64,000 bases of DNA from an uncultured Corynebacterium sp. Its GTDB lineage: Bacteria > Actinomycetota > Actinomycetes > Mycobacteriales > Mycobacteriaceae. The position numbers and the translations under genes are program-made. The number at the start of each line of letters is the position of its first letter. Position 1 is the stretch's first letter. Under the pieces are notes generated by a model. It saw only the letters and a list, made by a program, of their open reading frames with translations. It had not been told where the DNA came from and made no database searches. Location: positions 1-64,000 of the forward strand of contig CALTYZ010000009.1 in NCBI GenBank assembly GCA_943913645.1, in the 5' to 3' direction. This document shows positions 50,980 to 59,831 of the stretch, one piece after another.

Positions 50980-52182
50980 TCAGGCCCCGCCTTCGATGAC
51001 TCGCAGCGCGGGCGTTCCCGCGAAAATCCCGCTGCTGCTTGCAGCGGTTCGTACCCTGTCTTGGTATCCCTCTTGCACGTGGGCGTAGGTTGACAGGGTC
51101 ATCGCTACGGTATGGCCCATGACAGCTGCAACGTCTTGGATGGGTACTCCAGCTGTGAGCAACGTTGACGCGTAGTAGTGCCGTAGCGCATGGAAGTGGA
51201 CTCGTTCTGCCTTCGCGTGGACTGCAGCACGTTTGACCACGACGGCGATGTGGCTGGTGTTGAGCGGGCGCCCAGTCGTGGTTGTGAAGACTAACTCATG
51301 TTGAGCTCGGTTGTGTACCCGGGCTGCAAGCAGCGGCGTGAGCTCAGGCGGGATTGGCACATCCCGCCTTGAGTTGCGTGTTTTCAGGGGGACGCGCACT
51401 CGAGGGGGCTGCTTGCCCAGCTGCATGCGCACCCGGATGATTCGCGCTCCCAGGTCAATCTCTGTGACGTTCAGCCCCGCTAATTCGCTCACGCGTAAGC
51501 CAGTCATCGTTGCAGCGACCATCATGTCTGCAATGTCCGGCCGAGGACGCTGGATCGCGGTGTACGTAGCGCCACTCCTGTTGGGATCTTTTGAGCGCGT
51601 GCGCTCGGTATAGGGCGCGCCGCCCAAGCGCACGAGCTCAATGACACGTTGGATCTCTGCTGCAGTTGGAATCTCCGCGGTATCGATCGCGGCCCCCGGA
51701 GCTCGCACATAGACAGGGTTGCGGGCAACCAACTCTTCGCGCATACCCCACTGCATAGCGGAGCGCAGATGACGCAGAGCGTTGGTCACGCCGGTTTCGC
51801 TCAGCCCGGTATCGTTGCTCGACACCCACCCTCGGCCGTTGCGTAGCTCCTCCGCCCATTGCTGCACGTCGGTATTGGTCAGTTCCGTAGCAGGATAGTG
51901 ATGCAGCGGCACGAGGTTTTTGTCTCGGGTGTGTTCGTATAATGATCGGCTGGTTTGCCGGAGGGGGCGCGAGTCTAGCCAGCGGTTATAGAGCTCGAGA
52001 ATGCTCAAGCGATGAAACGCGGTGTCGGCGCCGCGCGCATGGCGGGTATCGATCTCAGCGAGGAACGCCTTGGCGTCGGCCCGCTTGCTGAAACTGCGTG
52101 AATGCTCGCGCCCACCCTTGTCGCGCCAGCGCGCGATCCATCTCACCGTGCCAGATTTGGTTTCCCGGCGTTGGATGGCCAT
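50980..52182 (-). CDS. Tyrosine recombinase (integrase), copy 2
   Basis: Identical to the integrase at 44033-45235, with the full catalytic set (R230, K267, H331, R334, H357, Y366). Its stop lies 37 bp from the central att core. The start is again set by GAGGAGGA ahead of ATG 52182. Confidence 0.95.
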   Translation of the reverse strand: MAIQRRETKSGTVRWIARWRDKGGREHSRSFSKRADAKAFLAEIDTRHARGADTAFHRLSILELYNRWLDSRPLRQTSRSLYEHTRDKNLVPLHHYPATELTNTDVQQWAEELRNGRGWVSSNDTGLSETGVTNALRHLRSAMQWGMREELVARNPVYVRAPGAAIDTAEIPTAAEIQRVIELVRLGGAPYTERTRSKDPNRSGATYTAIQRPRPDIADMMVAATMTGLRVSELAGLNVTEIDLGARIIRVRMQLGKQPPRVRVPLKTRNSRRDVPIPPELTPLLAARVHNRAQHELVFTTTTGRPLNTSHIAVVVKRAAVHAKAERVHFHALRHYYASTLLTAGVPIQDVAAVMGHTVAMTLSTYAHVQEGYQDRVRTAASSSGIFAGTPALRVIEGGA

Positions 52183-52195
52183 TGATGGTTCCTCC

Positions 52196-52561
52196 TCAAT
52201 CGCTCTTTGCACCGTCGCCGATCTCGCGTCGGCGGCGCTCCGACAACTCATCAATCGGCACGTCGTCGATGAGATGCAACCGACGCAGCAGTTCGTCGGT
52301 GAGTTGCTCGTCTGTTGCACGAGACAGTGCAGTGACCACACCAGGTTCGCTAATCCATCGAGCTGACATGAAACCCAGGTCTGCCAGCGCGACAGCAGGA
52401 GATTCCTCGTAGGCCTCAGCGATTTTGATGACAACTTCAGGCTTCAGCTCGCCGGCGTTGAATTGCGTTGTCAGCGTGCGGTTATTGAGCCCGGCACGCC
52501 GAGCAATCTCGCGGAGAGAGTCTCCTGCGGTGACGCGTTGCATCCATTCGGTGTGTTTCAT
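52196..52561 (-). CDS. HTH immunity-repressor-like protein, copy 2
   Basis: Identical 121-residue repressor-type protein. Two copies would double repressor dosage in this strain. Confidence 0.85.
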   Translation of the reverse strand: MKHTEWMQRVTAGDSLREIARRAGLNNRTLTTQFNAGELKPEVVIKIAEAYEESPAVALADLGFMSARWISEPGVVTALSRATDEQLTDELLRRLHLIDDVPIDELSERRRREIGDGAKSD

Positions 52562-52568
52562 TCCGGCA

Positions 52569-52676
52569 AGTGTACGTCAACTGTCAGATATGTGCAACTT
52601 TTACCCATAGTTTGAACTGCATAAATGAGAGGGTCATGTGTAACAGCTTGCAGAATCTACACAGTATGTGTAGATT
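52569..52676. promoter_or_regulatory. Divergent promoters and operator, copy 2
   Basis: Same layout as in copy 1. Leftward: TTGCAC (52597-52592), TACACT (52574-52569). Rightward: TTGCAG (52648-52653), TAGATT (52671-52676), with the 23-bp palindrome at 52654-52676. Confidence 0.72.
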
Positions 52677-52684
52677 TAGATCAC

Positions 52685-52951
52685 GTGAGTAGAAACCACA
52701 CGCGTGAGAAGTTCAGGAAAGTTCGCATCGATCCCGGTGTGATCGACCAAGCGTGCACCAACCTCGGCTTGGGTGACGACAAACTCGGCGCCAAGCTGCG
52801 GCGCAGTCAGACCACCATCCGCCAATGGCGCAAAGGCGACACCGTCCCAACCGCATCTGATCTCGTACGCCTCCAGTTTCTCACTGGCCGGCCCTACAGC
52901 ACGATGCTCATCTGTGAAGACGGGGGCGACGACACCGATCAGGTGGCTTGA
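52685..52951 (+). CDS. Cro-like HTH DNA-binding protein, copy 2
   Basis: Identical to 45738-46004; GTG start 8 nt after the -10 of the rightward promoter. Confidence 0.75.
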   Translation: MSRNHTREKFRKVRIDPGVIDQACTNLGLGDDKLGAKLRRSQTTIRQWRKGDTVPTASDLVRLQFLTGRPYSTMLICEDGGDDTDQVA

Positions 52952-53200
52952 CACCGGGTGGCCCCTCGGGCCACCGAATAGCCCCGGGCAGGCGCGATTC
53001 TTGCCGTTCGATTCGGCGCCGGGGCACCAGGAGACGGGTGTGACTACGGGCGAGTAACAGTTGATGAGGCCTGACTAAGGCCAACCCATGACGGGTCCTC
53101 TTGCCCCTGAGGTTGGACCTGCATCCGTCTCCCCACGAATGCTGTGCTGTGCGGGCACTGCCTGCCGGTGCGGTGAGCAAGTTCTTGAAAGGCAGTAATC
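52952..53200. other. Non-coding control region with inverted repeats, copy 2
   Basis: Identical to 46005-46253, with the same three inverted repeats. No ORF supported. Confidence 0.45.
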
Positions 53201-53425
53201 ATGAGGCATAGTCAAACCTCGGCACAACCGAAAACCAGCACGCAAACGTATTCCGCAGCGGAAGCGGCCGCAATCCTCGGATTTGGAAAATCCACCCTGC
53301 TCGATCACGTCCGCAATGGGTCGGCAGCGCACCTGCGTCCGGTGCGTCTGGGTCGTGCGGTGCGCTTTCCGAAGGCGACGATAGATGCCATCGCCGCCGG
53401 GGTAGCAACGCCGCAAGGAGCGTAG
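53201..53425 (+). CDS. Excisionase-like HTH protein, copy 2
   Basis: Identical 74-residue winged-HTH protein; see 46254-46478. Confidence 0.75.
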   Translation: MRHSQTSAQPKTSTQTYSAAEAAAILGFGKSTLLDHVRNGSAAHLRPVRLGRAVRFPKATIDAIAAGVATPQGA

Positions 53426-53429
53426 GCGC

Positions 53430-54314
53430 GTGACGTGGTTTCGCGTTGACGACTCCTTCTATGACCACCCGAAAGTCGTCGGCCTTGACATGGCTGCGCG
53501 CGGACTATGGGTCTCTGCTGGCGCGTACTGCGCGCGCCACCTGACAGACGGGGTGATCACAGAACGTGAGCTCAAAGTGATTGGTGGTACGCGTCGACAA
53601 GCAGAAAAGCTCGTCGCCGTGGGCCTCTGGTCGGTGGGGCAGGCCGGTGAGGCACGCTCCAGTGGCGGAGCAGGACGTGCGCCACACTACGTCTTCAACG
53701 ATTGGCGCGACTTCCAGCCGACGCGCGCTGAAGTCACGGCGCGGCGAAATGAAGATGCTGAACGCAAACGCACTGCGCGGGCCGCAAAGCGTGCTGGACA
53801 GCAGCAACGCAAAAATGTCCGGGTGGACACATCCGCGGACGTCCCCCCGGACGGATCCGTGCCTGTCCGGGCGCCGTCTTCGCTACCCGGCCCGCCCCGA
53901 CCCGACCCATCCACTAGTGATGAGATATCAAGCCAGCCACCTCACGGTGACAGTGCGGCCGTCGGGCTGGCTGGCGATCCTCTCGAGGAGCTCGCAGCTG
54001 CAACTCGCCGCGCTCGTGCCGCGGGCATCCCGGAATCTGCTATCGCAGCTGGTACGCGCAAATTTCAGGCACGTCCCGATCCGAAAGGACCAGGCTTGCT
54101 TCGCGTTTTGATTAACGAAGCTGCGGACGAAGAACGACTTCAGCGTCGTTGCCGCGACGACCTGGACGCGCGCCGCAACGCGATTAGCCAATGCTCGCGT
54201 TGCGACGACCGCGGGTTCGTAGAAACCCTCCGTGATGGCAGGCCAGCGTTGGTGCGCTGCGACCACGAATGCCGAGACACCGCAGCCGACAACCAGACGT
54301 CGGCGAGCGGATAG
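53430..54314 (+). CDS. Phage-type replication initiation protein, copy 2
   Basis: Identical 294-residue protein with the C-terminal Cys/His cluster; GTG start after AAGGAG. Confidence 0.7.
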   Translation: MTWFRVDDSFYDHPKVVGLDMAARGLWVSAGAYCARHLTDGVITERELKVIGGTRRQAEKLVAVGLWSVGQAGEARSSGGAGRAPHYVFNDWRDFQPTRAEVTARRNEDAERKRTARAAKRAGQQQRKNVRVDTSADVPPDGSVPVRAPSSLPGPPRPDPSTSDEISSQPPHGDSAAVGLAGDPLEELAAATRRARAAGIPESAIAAGTRKFQARPDPKGPGLLRVLINEAADEERLQRRCRDDLDARRNAISQCSRCDDRGFVETLRDGRPALVRCDHECRDTAADNQTSASG

Positions 54315-54338
54315 GTAGCAATTGAAAGACAAACCCAC

Positions 54339-54980
54339 ATGCAATGCGAAATGACCACCCGCCAACTTGAAATCGCCGCTCGCGAGCTCGCCGAAGCGCT
54401 GATTGTTCTCAACGAGATGAAGTCATCTCAGGGGCGTGTGCGCAGCGAGCGCCCGATGCGCATGCGCGCCCGCTCGACGGCCCCTGGCAATGCGGGCGCA
54501 ATCCACACTGCGATCGACATAGATTTACGCCTGCGCCGTCTCATGACGGATGTGCGCCGCGACACCGGTATGTCCTGCGGGGTGACGGATGATGGAGTGG
54601 GAATCGCAGGCTGGATATGCAATAACGCCGAGACATTGAGCGAGAGATTGAGCCAGGGATGCAGCCAGGTGGACACGCTGGTTTCGGAGCTGAGTGAGTG
54701 TACCCGTATGGCCCGCAGAGCCGGCGGTTATGAACCGGAAACGACATTGGCCAAACCTGAACCTCGCCAATACGCGCCCGCGATCTGTCAACGACTAGCT
54801 GTGCTAGGTTACCGTGCTACCCCCGAGCTTCTCCAGCTCTGGAGGCACCGATCAGGCGGGGCGATCACAGTGACAAAACGCCAGGGCAAAAGCCTATATC
54901 TCCTCTCTGAGGTACTTGCATATCTCGACAGAAAGCAGTACCCGGACCTGAACCAAATCACCCCCATGCCTGGCATGTAA
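54339..54980 (+). CDS. Hypothetical protein with C-terminal DNA-binding-like domain, copy 2
   Basis: Identical to 47392-48033; function unknown. Confidence 0.65.
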   Translation: MQCEMTTRQLEIAARELAEALIVLNEMKSSQGRVRSERPMRMRARSTAPGNAGAIHTAIDIDLRLRRLMTDVRRDTGMSCGVTDDGVGIAGWICNNAETLSERLSQGCSQVDTLVSELSECTRMARRAGGYEPETTLAKPEPRQYAPAICQRLAVLGYRATPELLQLWRHRSGGAITVTKRQGKSLYLLSEVLAYLDRKQYPDLNQITPMPGM

Positions 54981-55101
54981 CTGTGTATTTGCAAGGCGTT
55001 CGCTTATTATCGACGCAGCAGCGCTTCATGCCTTGACGCGGTTTACCCCGCGATCGGGCTGAGGCGCTTTCGTGTTTGCGCACGAATGCACGACCATCAC
55101 A

Positions 55102-55125
55102 CCGCCCCACACGGGCGGTTTTTTT
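55102..55125 (+). terminator. Terminator between early and lysis modules, copy 2
   Basis: Same CCGCCC/GGGCGG hairpin with T7 run as in copy 1. Confidence 0.85.
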
Positions 55126-55146
55126 ATGTCCACAGAGGTATCAACC

Positions 55147-56094
55147 ATGAGCATCGAACCAAACCCGGCGTGGCGCGGTGACCCGCTATTTCTCCCCGAA
55201 GTCTTCGAGGCGTTCGGCGTGCCCTTCCGCGAATACCCAGGCTGGCAAGACTGGGGGATGGGCGACTTCGACGTGATACAAGGCGTGGTGTGGCACCACA
55301 CCGGAGCCGCGAACACCACACCCGAATTCATCCGGACCAACCCGATGCTGAACAACGCCCTGTCGAGCCAGCTGCACACAGCACCCGACGGGCTGCAAAC
55401 CATCCTCGGTGCCGGCATTGCGTGGCACGCCGGACAAGGGTGGCTGGAGGGCTGGCCGACCAACAACGCCAACGCGGTCTCCATCGGCTTTGAAATGCAA
55501 CATAACGGGACCGACCCATGGCCAGAGGCCCAGCTGGACTCCACTCGTCGAGCCACCGCAGCAATCCTTTGGTTTCTTGGCAAACGAGCGAGCACCCAAA
55601 CGATGATCGCCCACTGGGAATACTCCATGCAGGCGCAAGGCAAGTGGGACCCCGGGGCGGGTACAGGTCGCCAGGGAGAAGTCATGGACATGGTTCCACA
55701 GAGGGCCATGGTCAACCAGTACATCGACAACTTCACCGCGACCGGAAACCCACAAGGGCAGGCACCGGTCGCGGAGGTTGCTCAACCACCGGCTTACGAA
55801 CCATCACCGCACCTATCAGCAGAGCTGAATCAGCAATTCTTCACCGACTACGTCAAGGGATTCGTCGGCCCAGGGCTGAGCGACATCAAAGATATCCGCG
55901 AACAACTCACCGGCGGCCGCGACGCCGGTGAATACCCGGGATGGTCAGTGAATCAACTCGTGGAGAGCTTTTACAACCGAGGTGCCGGAATAGGCACCCT
56001 GCCGGAAATCGTGGCGGTCAACCTCCGCGAAACCAAACGCCTACGCGAAGAAATCACACGGCTTTCAAGTGTCATCAGAAGGGAAGGTGAATGA
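55147..56094 (+). CDS. Endolysin: N-acetylmuramoyl-L-alanine amidase, copy 2
   Basis: Identical 315-residue Amidase_2 protein with the zinc ligands intact. Confidence 0.9.
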   Translation: MSIEPNPAWRGDPLFLPEVFEAFGVPFREYPGWQDWGMGDFDVIQGVVWHHTGAANTTPEFIRTNPMLNNALSSQLHTAPDGLQTILGAGIAWHAGQGWLEGWPTNNANAVSIGFEMQHNGTDPWPEAQLDSTRRATAAILWFLGKRASTQTMIAHWEYSMQAQGKWDPGAGTGRQGEVMDMVPQRAMVNQYIDNFTATGNPQGQAPVAEVAQPPAYEPSPHLSAELNQQFFTDYVKGFVGPGLSDIKDIREQLTGGRDAGEYPGWSVNQLVESFYNRGAGIGTLPEIVAVNLRETKRLREEITRLSSVIRREGE

Positions 56095-56426
56095 CAGCTA
56101 TGGCAAGTGTCTTCCAAGATGCAGTCGCCGATGCGATTGCGCAGCAACCGTGGTACATCCGGCGCCAAGACGCCATTATCGCCACGGCGGGTGCGGTGAT
56201 GCAGCTTGCAAACCTGGGTATCACCAGCTCCATCAATCTGCCCGAATGGATCTGCCTACTCGCAGCGGCGCTCATCGGCGTGTGCCAAATCGCCATCTAC
56301 GCAGGCAATCAAGGCGCCCTCACCCCGGCGCAGGCATGGCGGCTTGAACACGCTATGGGCGGCACGGCAGGGAGACGCCGCCTGCATCCGGCCACGTCGT
56401 CGGCGAGGGAATGCAGGTGCCGATAA
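56091..56426 (+). CDS. Holin-like membrane protein, copy 2
   Basis: Identical 111-residue two-helix protein, ATGA overlap with the endolysin gene. Confidence 0.8.
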   Translation: MTAMASVFQDAVADAIAQQPWYIRRQDAIIATAGAVMQLANLGITSSINLPEWICLLAAALIGVCQIAIYAGNQGALTPAQAWRLEHAMGGTAGRRRLHPATSSARECRCR

Positions 56427-56614
56427 CAGACGCGGTGGTGGCGCCACCACCCGTGTCAGCACCAGCACCGCTCCCGGCAGCGACGTCGGCGCCACCGCCG
56501 GCGTCGGTGCTACCCGTGTCAGCACCGCCAGCTGTCCCAGCTGCTGCCGGCCCTGATCCCGGTGCCGGTTTATCAGTCGCGCATTCGACCATGCGCAACA
56601 CACCATCAATCTAA
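56411..56614 (+). CDS. Small Pro/Ala-rich ORF, copy 2
   Basis: Identical to 49464-49667; coding status uncertain. Confidence 0.4.
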   Translation: MQVPITDAVVAPPPVSAPAPLPAATSAPPPASVLPVSAPPAVPAAAGPDPGAGLSVAHSTMRNTPSI

Positions 56615-56626
56615 GGAGTTTTACCC

Positions 56627-57592
56627 ATGAGCAACCTCATGCAACGTCTTCAATCCATCCGTACCAATCTCCGCAGCGGACGCGATCAGCTTACGGCCGC
56701 CTTGGACCAAATTGATCAGCTCGACGGCGCCACTGGCGCCGCCCAGCCGACGCGCACGCCAAAGCACGCCAAGTCCACCGCAAAGCCGACCTACCTTGAG
56801 CAGAAGGGTCGCCGCTTTTCCTCAGATTACGATTTCCCCGTCTTTTCCTGGGCTGGGCGCGAGTGGGGAATCCGCCAGAAAACTGGCCCGATCGCGTGGG
56901 GTGGGCCTCAGGCAGAAAATCCACACACCGGCGAAGGGGAGTGGGTAAAGGGTGCGAGCGTCAACCGTCGCGGTGAACTCGTCCTCAAGAATGAGGGTGT
57001 CTATGGTGGCGTAGAGATCGTTGCCGTGGATTCGACCGGCTACGGCACCTACAAGTTTGTCTACAGTGGCGACTTTAACGCGATGGATCCGCACAATGTG
57101 CTCGGTATTTTCACCTACGACTTCTCCGAGCAGACAATGTGGCTTGAACCCGATAGCGCGCCGCCGTTCACTTACAAGACTGCCGGTGGGTTCACCGAGA
57201 TTGACTTCATCGAGATCTCTCGCTGGGGTGAGATCGACCGGCACCTGCCGCACGCCGGTGTGACCTATTACCCGGATGACCTCGCAGAATCCAAACCGGG
57301 TGAGGGCATTACTACCGGAGTGTGTGACATTCCGGCTGGCCACCAAGTTCTGACAACGGTTGCCGAGTGGCACAAGGACTACCTGCGGGTCACCACCTCC
57401 ACCGCTGATGGCAAGGTGTTGTCAGACGCCGTTGCAACGCATCGCATCCCGCGTGACGACGCGCAGCAGCTGCACATCAACCTGTGGACTGTGGGCGGGA
57501 ACAAGACCATCATTAACGGCAAACCTGCGTATCAGCACGCCGAAGGCGACACTATCGTCTTCCACGACTTCGAGTTCGTGCCGGAAAGCTAA
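56627..57592 (+). CDS. GH16-like concanavalin-A-fold protein, copy 2
   Basis: Identical 321-residue protein with the EIDFIE motif. Confidence 0.65.
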   Translation: MSNLMQRLQSIRTNLRSGRDQLTAALDQIDQLDGATGAAQPTRTPKHAKSTAKPTYLEQKGRRFSSDYDFPVFSWAGREWGIRQKTGPIAWGGPQAENPHTGEGEWVKGASVNRRGELVLKNEGVYGGVEIVAVDSTGYGTYKFVYSGDFNAMDPHNVLGIFTYDFSEQTMWLEPDSAPPFTYKTAGGFTEIDFIEISRWGEIDRHLPHAGVTYYPDDLAESKPGEGITTGVCDIPAGHQVLTTVAEWHKDYLRVTTSTADGKVLSDAVATHRIPRDDAQQLHINLWTVGGNKTIINGKPAYQHAEGDTIVFHDFEFVPES

Positions 57593-57637
57593 ACGCGAAA
57601 CGGCAAACATTGAAGTACTTCCGCGAGGATCATTTAT

Positions 57638-57676
57638 CCCCCGCAAACACGTCACCGTGCTTGCGGGGGATTTTTT
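57638..57676 (+). terminator. Rho-independent terminator ending copy 2
   Basis: Same CCCCCGCAA/TTGCGGGGG hairpin with T6 run as at the end of copy 1. Confidence 0.85.
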
Positions 57677-57875
57677 CATTTCCAGGCGGCGATGCCGGCG
57701 ATGTCGGCTAGTTCGCTCCGCATTCACCGGCCCCGCCGTTTGGCTCGGTCGCTTGATCCCGCAGAAAACCCGCATCTGATATCGGCTCTGCCGTTTCTGC
57801 AGCACGACGCGCTCGTGACGGACGAAGAAAACTGCAGGTCAAACCATATTCCAGCGCACGGCTATGTGGGGTGTC

Positions 57876-57890
57876 TGATGAGCTGGGTCA
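57876..57890 (+). repeat. att core, right end (attR)
   Basis: Third exact copy of the 15-bp core, flanked on the left by the element and on the right by chromosome (TGTACCCGCG), which differs from the sequence after the other two cores. This fixes the right boundary of the element. Confidence 0.88.
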
Positions 57891-58055
57891 TGTACCCGCG
57901 CAGGTGGAACCGCGCTGTACACGCGGCACCGCAGTGTGGGTTTGCCGCTGGTGGTAGGAAACCAATTGTGGCGCAACGCAAAAGCGCCCCACCTCCTCAT
58001 GAAAGGGAAGTGGGGCGCTTCAGCTTTCGGTGGCGGTGTAGCGCCAGTCCAAAAA
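57891..58055. other. Chromosomal sequence right of attR
   Basis: Should hold the original 3' end of ilvC. Reading in the ilvC frame through the core gives MYPRRWNRAVHAAPQ and continues without a stop to 58141, so no IlvC-like tail is recognisable. Apart from the terminator hairpin at 57982-58020 nothing else is seen. Confidence 0.5.
57982..58020 (-). terminator. Terminator between the ilv block and the 58056 gene
   Basis: AAGCGCCCCAC (57982-57992) and GTGGGGCGCTT (58010-58020) pair over 11 bp with a 17-base loop. On the minus strand TTTTGCG follows the stem, so it serves the leftward gene at 58056-58535; it may originally also have ended ilvBNC. Confidence 0.75.
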
Positions 58056-58535
58056 CTAGTTGGTTGCAGGAGCTGCGTCACCGCTCGGAGCGAGGGTATC
58101 GACAGCTTCTTCTTCGACGATCTTGGTCTCGGTCACGGTGACATCGGCAGCGCCGTCATTAGCGTCCGCGTCCGCATCGGTTGCAGCGTCGCCGGTAGCA
58201 GCACCGTCTTCGACAGCGCCGGTCTCTTCAACGGACTTGGTTGCCGCAGTGGTGGTGGCGGTGGTGTTCACCGTGCTGGTGTTGTTGTCATTGTTGGAGA
58301 ACAGCGACCACAGCAGCCAGAGGAGAAGCAGTGCCACGAGGATGCCAAGCAGCCACTTCCACCAGCCGCTGCCAGAGTTGTCTGCCTGGACCGCAGTGGA
58401 GCCGGTGGTGGTGCGCTGGGTGGTGGCCACGCGATCACCGGTCGTGGAGGACTCGACGCGACGGGAAACGGTTTCCTTCGAATCCAGGTGGGGATCGAGT
58501 TTACGGTTCGGGTCGTTCGGGTTTGGGGTCGTCAT
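58056..58535 (-). CDS. Single-pass membrane protein with acidic, low-complexity tail
   Basis: 159 residues: a hydrophilic N-terminus, one strong membrane helix (WWKWLLGILVALLLLWLLWSLF, residues ~58-79), then a Thr/Ala/Asp-rich tail (TSTVNTTATTTAATKS, GDAATDADADAND). No known domain. AAAGGA ribosome site before the ATG and a hairpin terminator right after the stop indicate a single-gene unit. An envelope role is only a guess. Confidence 0.75.
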   Translation of the reverse strand: MTTPNPNDPNRKLDPHLDSKETVSRRVESSTTGDRVATTQRTTTGSTAVQADNSGSGWWKWLLGILVALLLLWLLWSLFSNNDNNTSTVNTTATTTAATKSVEETGAVEDGAATGDAATDADADANDGAADVTVTETKIVEEEAVDTLAPSGDAAPATN

Positions 58536-58753
58536 CGGTCAGGATCCTTTCGTAACTAATCTTCAAATGCGGCATCTGCTATGTATTGGGCAGGCGCCTA
58601 GGCTAGACGCAGGGTCCGTTCAAGCCATCAAGCGAACACCGTAGCAAAGTTTCCTGCTGTCAAAACAAACATTTGGGTGAATTGCTTGAGAGTGTCCCGT
58701 TGTTTCGAGAGCTGAACAGCGGGATTAGGATACCGAACTTGATTTTCAATAAG

Positions 58754-58783
58754 TTGTCAATAAGGCGGTTTGGTAGCTACAGT
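58754..58783 (+). promoter_or_regulatory. Predicted promoter of the CDF transporter gene
   Basis: TTGTCA (58754-58759), 18-bp spacer, TACAGT (58778-58783), then 7 nt to GTG 58791. Supports a leaderless start at that GTG. The remaining part of the 255-bp gap back to 58536 holds nothing recognised. Confidence 0.55.
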
Positions 58784-58790
58784 CGCTCGT

Positions 58791-59816
58791 GTGCGAACAC
58801 CACAGCAGGATCCAGTCCAGCATCCAGCCCGGCCTACAGATGCTCGTCCGGACACCCACCGCAACCCCGAGCGAACGCAGCGTGCGGCAGTGAGCCATGA
58901 CGGAGAGCACACTCACGGCGGGCACACACACGGCGTCGCTGATGCCTCAGTGCGAGCCATCGTCGCAGCGTGCGCTATCACCACGGTTGTTTTCCTCGCT
59001 GAGCTGATTGGTGGTTGGCTCTCTGGATCAATCGCACTTTTGGCAGACGCGATGCACATGATCTCTGACGCAGCAGGTTTGTTCATCGCACTTATTGCGG
59101 TAGTTGCAGGTAAGCGCCCTGCAAACCAAACGGCCACCTTTGGCTATCGCCGCGCCGAGGTGCTGGCTGCATTGGTGAACGCGGTTGCGGTGCTTTTCAT
59201 CTCAGCGTTCATCGTTATTGAAGCAGTCCGGCGTCTGCATTCGCCGGACGCTGTCGATGTCCCAATCATGATCGCGATTGCGGTTATCGGGCTGCTCGCA
59301 AACGCGCTCTCTGCCTGGATCTTGTCTCGTCACCGTCACCGATCGCTTAACGTCAAAGGTGCGTATTTGCACGTCCTTGTTGACCTCGCTGGTTCTGTAG
59401 CGGTCATTACTGCGGGAATTGTTATTCAATTCACAGGATTTGTTTTCGCGGACGTCATTGCCTCTCTTGTCATTGCGGCGCTTGTTTTGCCACGGGCATG
59501 GCAGTTATTGTCGCAATCGCTGCGGGTCCTGTTGGAGCAGGTACCAGACGGATTCAATGCTGACGCTGTGCGCCCGGCACTCCTGGCAGTAGAAGACGTG
59601 GTCGATGTCCATGATGTCCACCTGTGGTCTGTTGATGGCACATCAGTCCTCGCCTCCGCCCACCTCGTCGTTGCGGACGGGGCCGCCACCTCGGCAGCCA
59701 CGCCGCGCATTTTGGAAAACGCACAGTTCGCGCTGGCACAGTTGGGAATTACGCACGCGACGATTCAAATTGAACGCCCTGAGCACCAGCTTTATGAGAG
59801 CATTTGTGAGAACTGA
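58791..59816 (+). CDS. Cation diffusion facilitator (Zn2+/Co2+ efflux, CzcD-like)
   Basis: 341-residue metal/proton antiporter. A His-rich N-terminus (HDGEHTHGGHTHG) precedes six membrane helices. The metal-site motifs are ALLADAMHMISDAAGL (H and D in helix 2) and YLHVLVDLAGSVAVI (H and D in helix 5); a C-terminal cytoplasmic domain (VEDVVDVHDVHLWSVDG) carries the usual HDVHLW. GTG 58791 is chosen because a promoter -10 ends 7 nt upstream; the frame is open further to 58770. A CDF gene at this place between ilvC and serA also occurs in C. glutamicum as I recall it. Confidence 0.92.
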   Translation: MRTPQQDPVQHPARPTDARPDTHRNPERTQRAAVSHDGEHTHGGHTHGVADASVRAIVAACAITTVVFLAELIGGWLSGSIALLADAMHMISDAAGLFIALIAVVAGKRPANQTATFGYRRAEVLAALVNAVAVLFISAFIVIEAVRRLHSPDAVDVPIMIAIAVIGLLANALSAWILSRHRHRSLNVKGAYLHVLVDLAGSVAVITAGIVIQFTGFVFADVIASLVIAALVLPRAWQLLSQSLRVLLEQVPDGFNADAVRPALLAVEDVVDVHDVHLWSVDGTSVLASAHLVVADGAATSAATPRILENAQFALAQLGITHATIQIERPEHQLYESICEN

Positions 59817-59831
59817 TCTACAGTTTGATGC

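Larger units (their letters stand above)
50929..57875. mobile_element. Integrative phage-satellite-like element, copy 2 (6947 bp)
   Basis: Second direct copy. Every predicted protein, control site and terminator recurs at an offset of exactly 6947 bp with identical sequence. Such a tandem arises by a second integration into attL/attR, by integration of a dimer, or by assembly of a circular or replicating form. Confidence 0.85.

Noticed and set aside
57692..58141. 149-residue frame crossing attR
   Set aside because: Formed by joining element DNA, the att core and chromosomal flank; it runs antisense into a real gene and through a terminator hairpin.
58673..58900. 75-residue frame upstream of the CDF gene
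   Set aside because: Overlaps the CDF promoter and N-terminus; no ribosome site or recognisable content.
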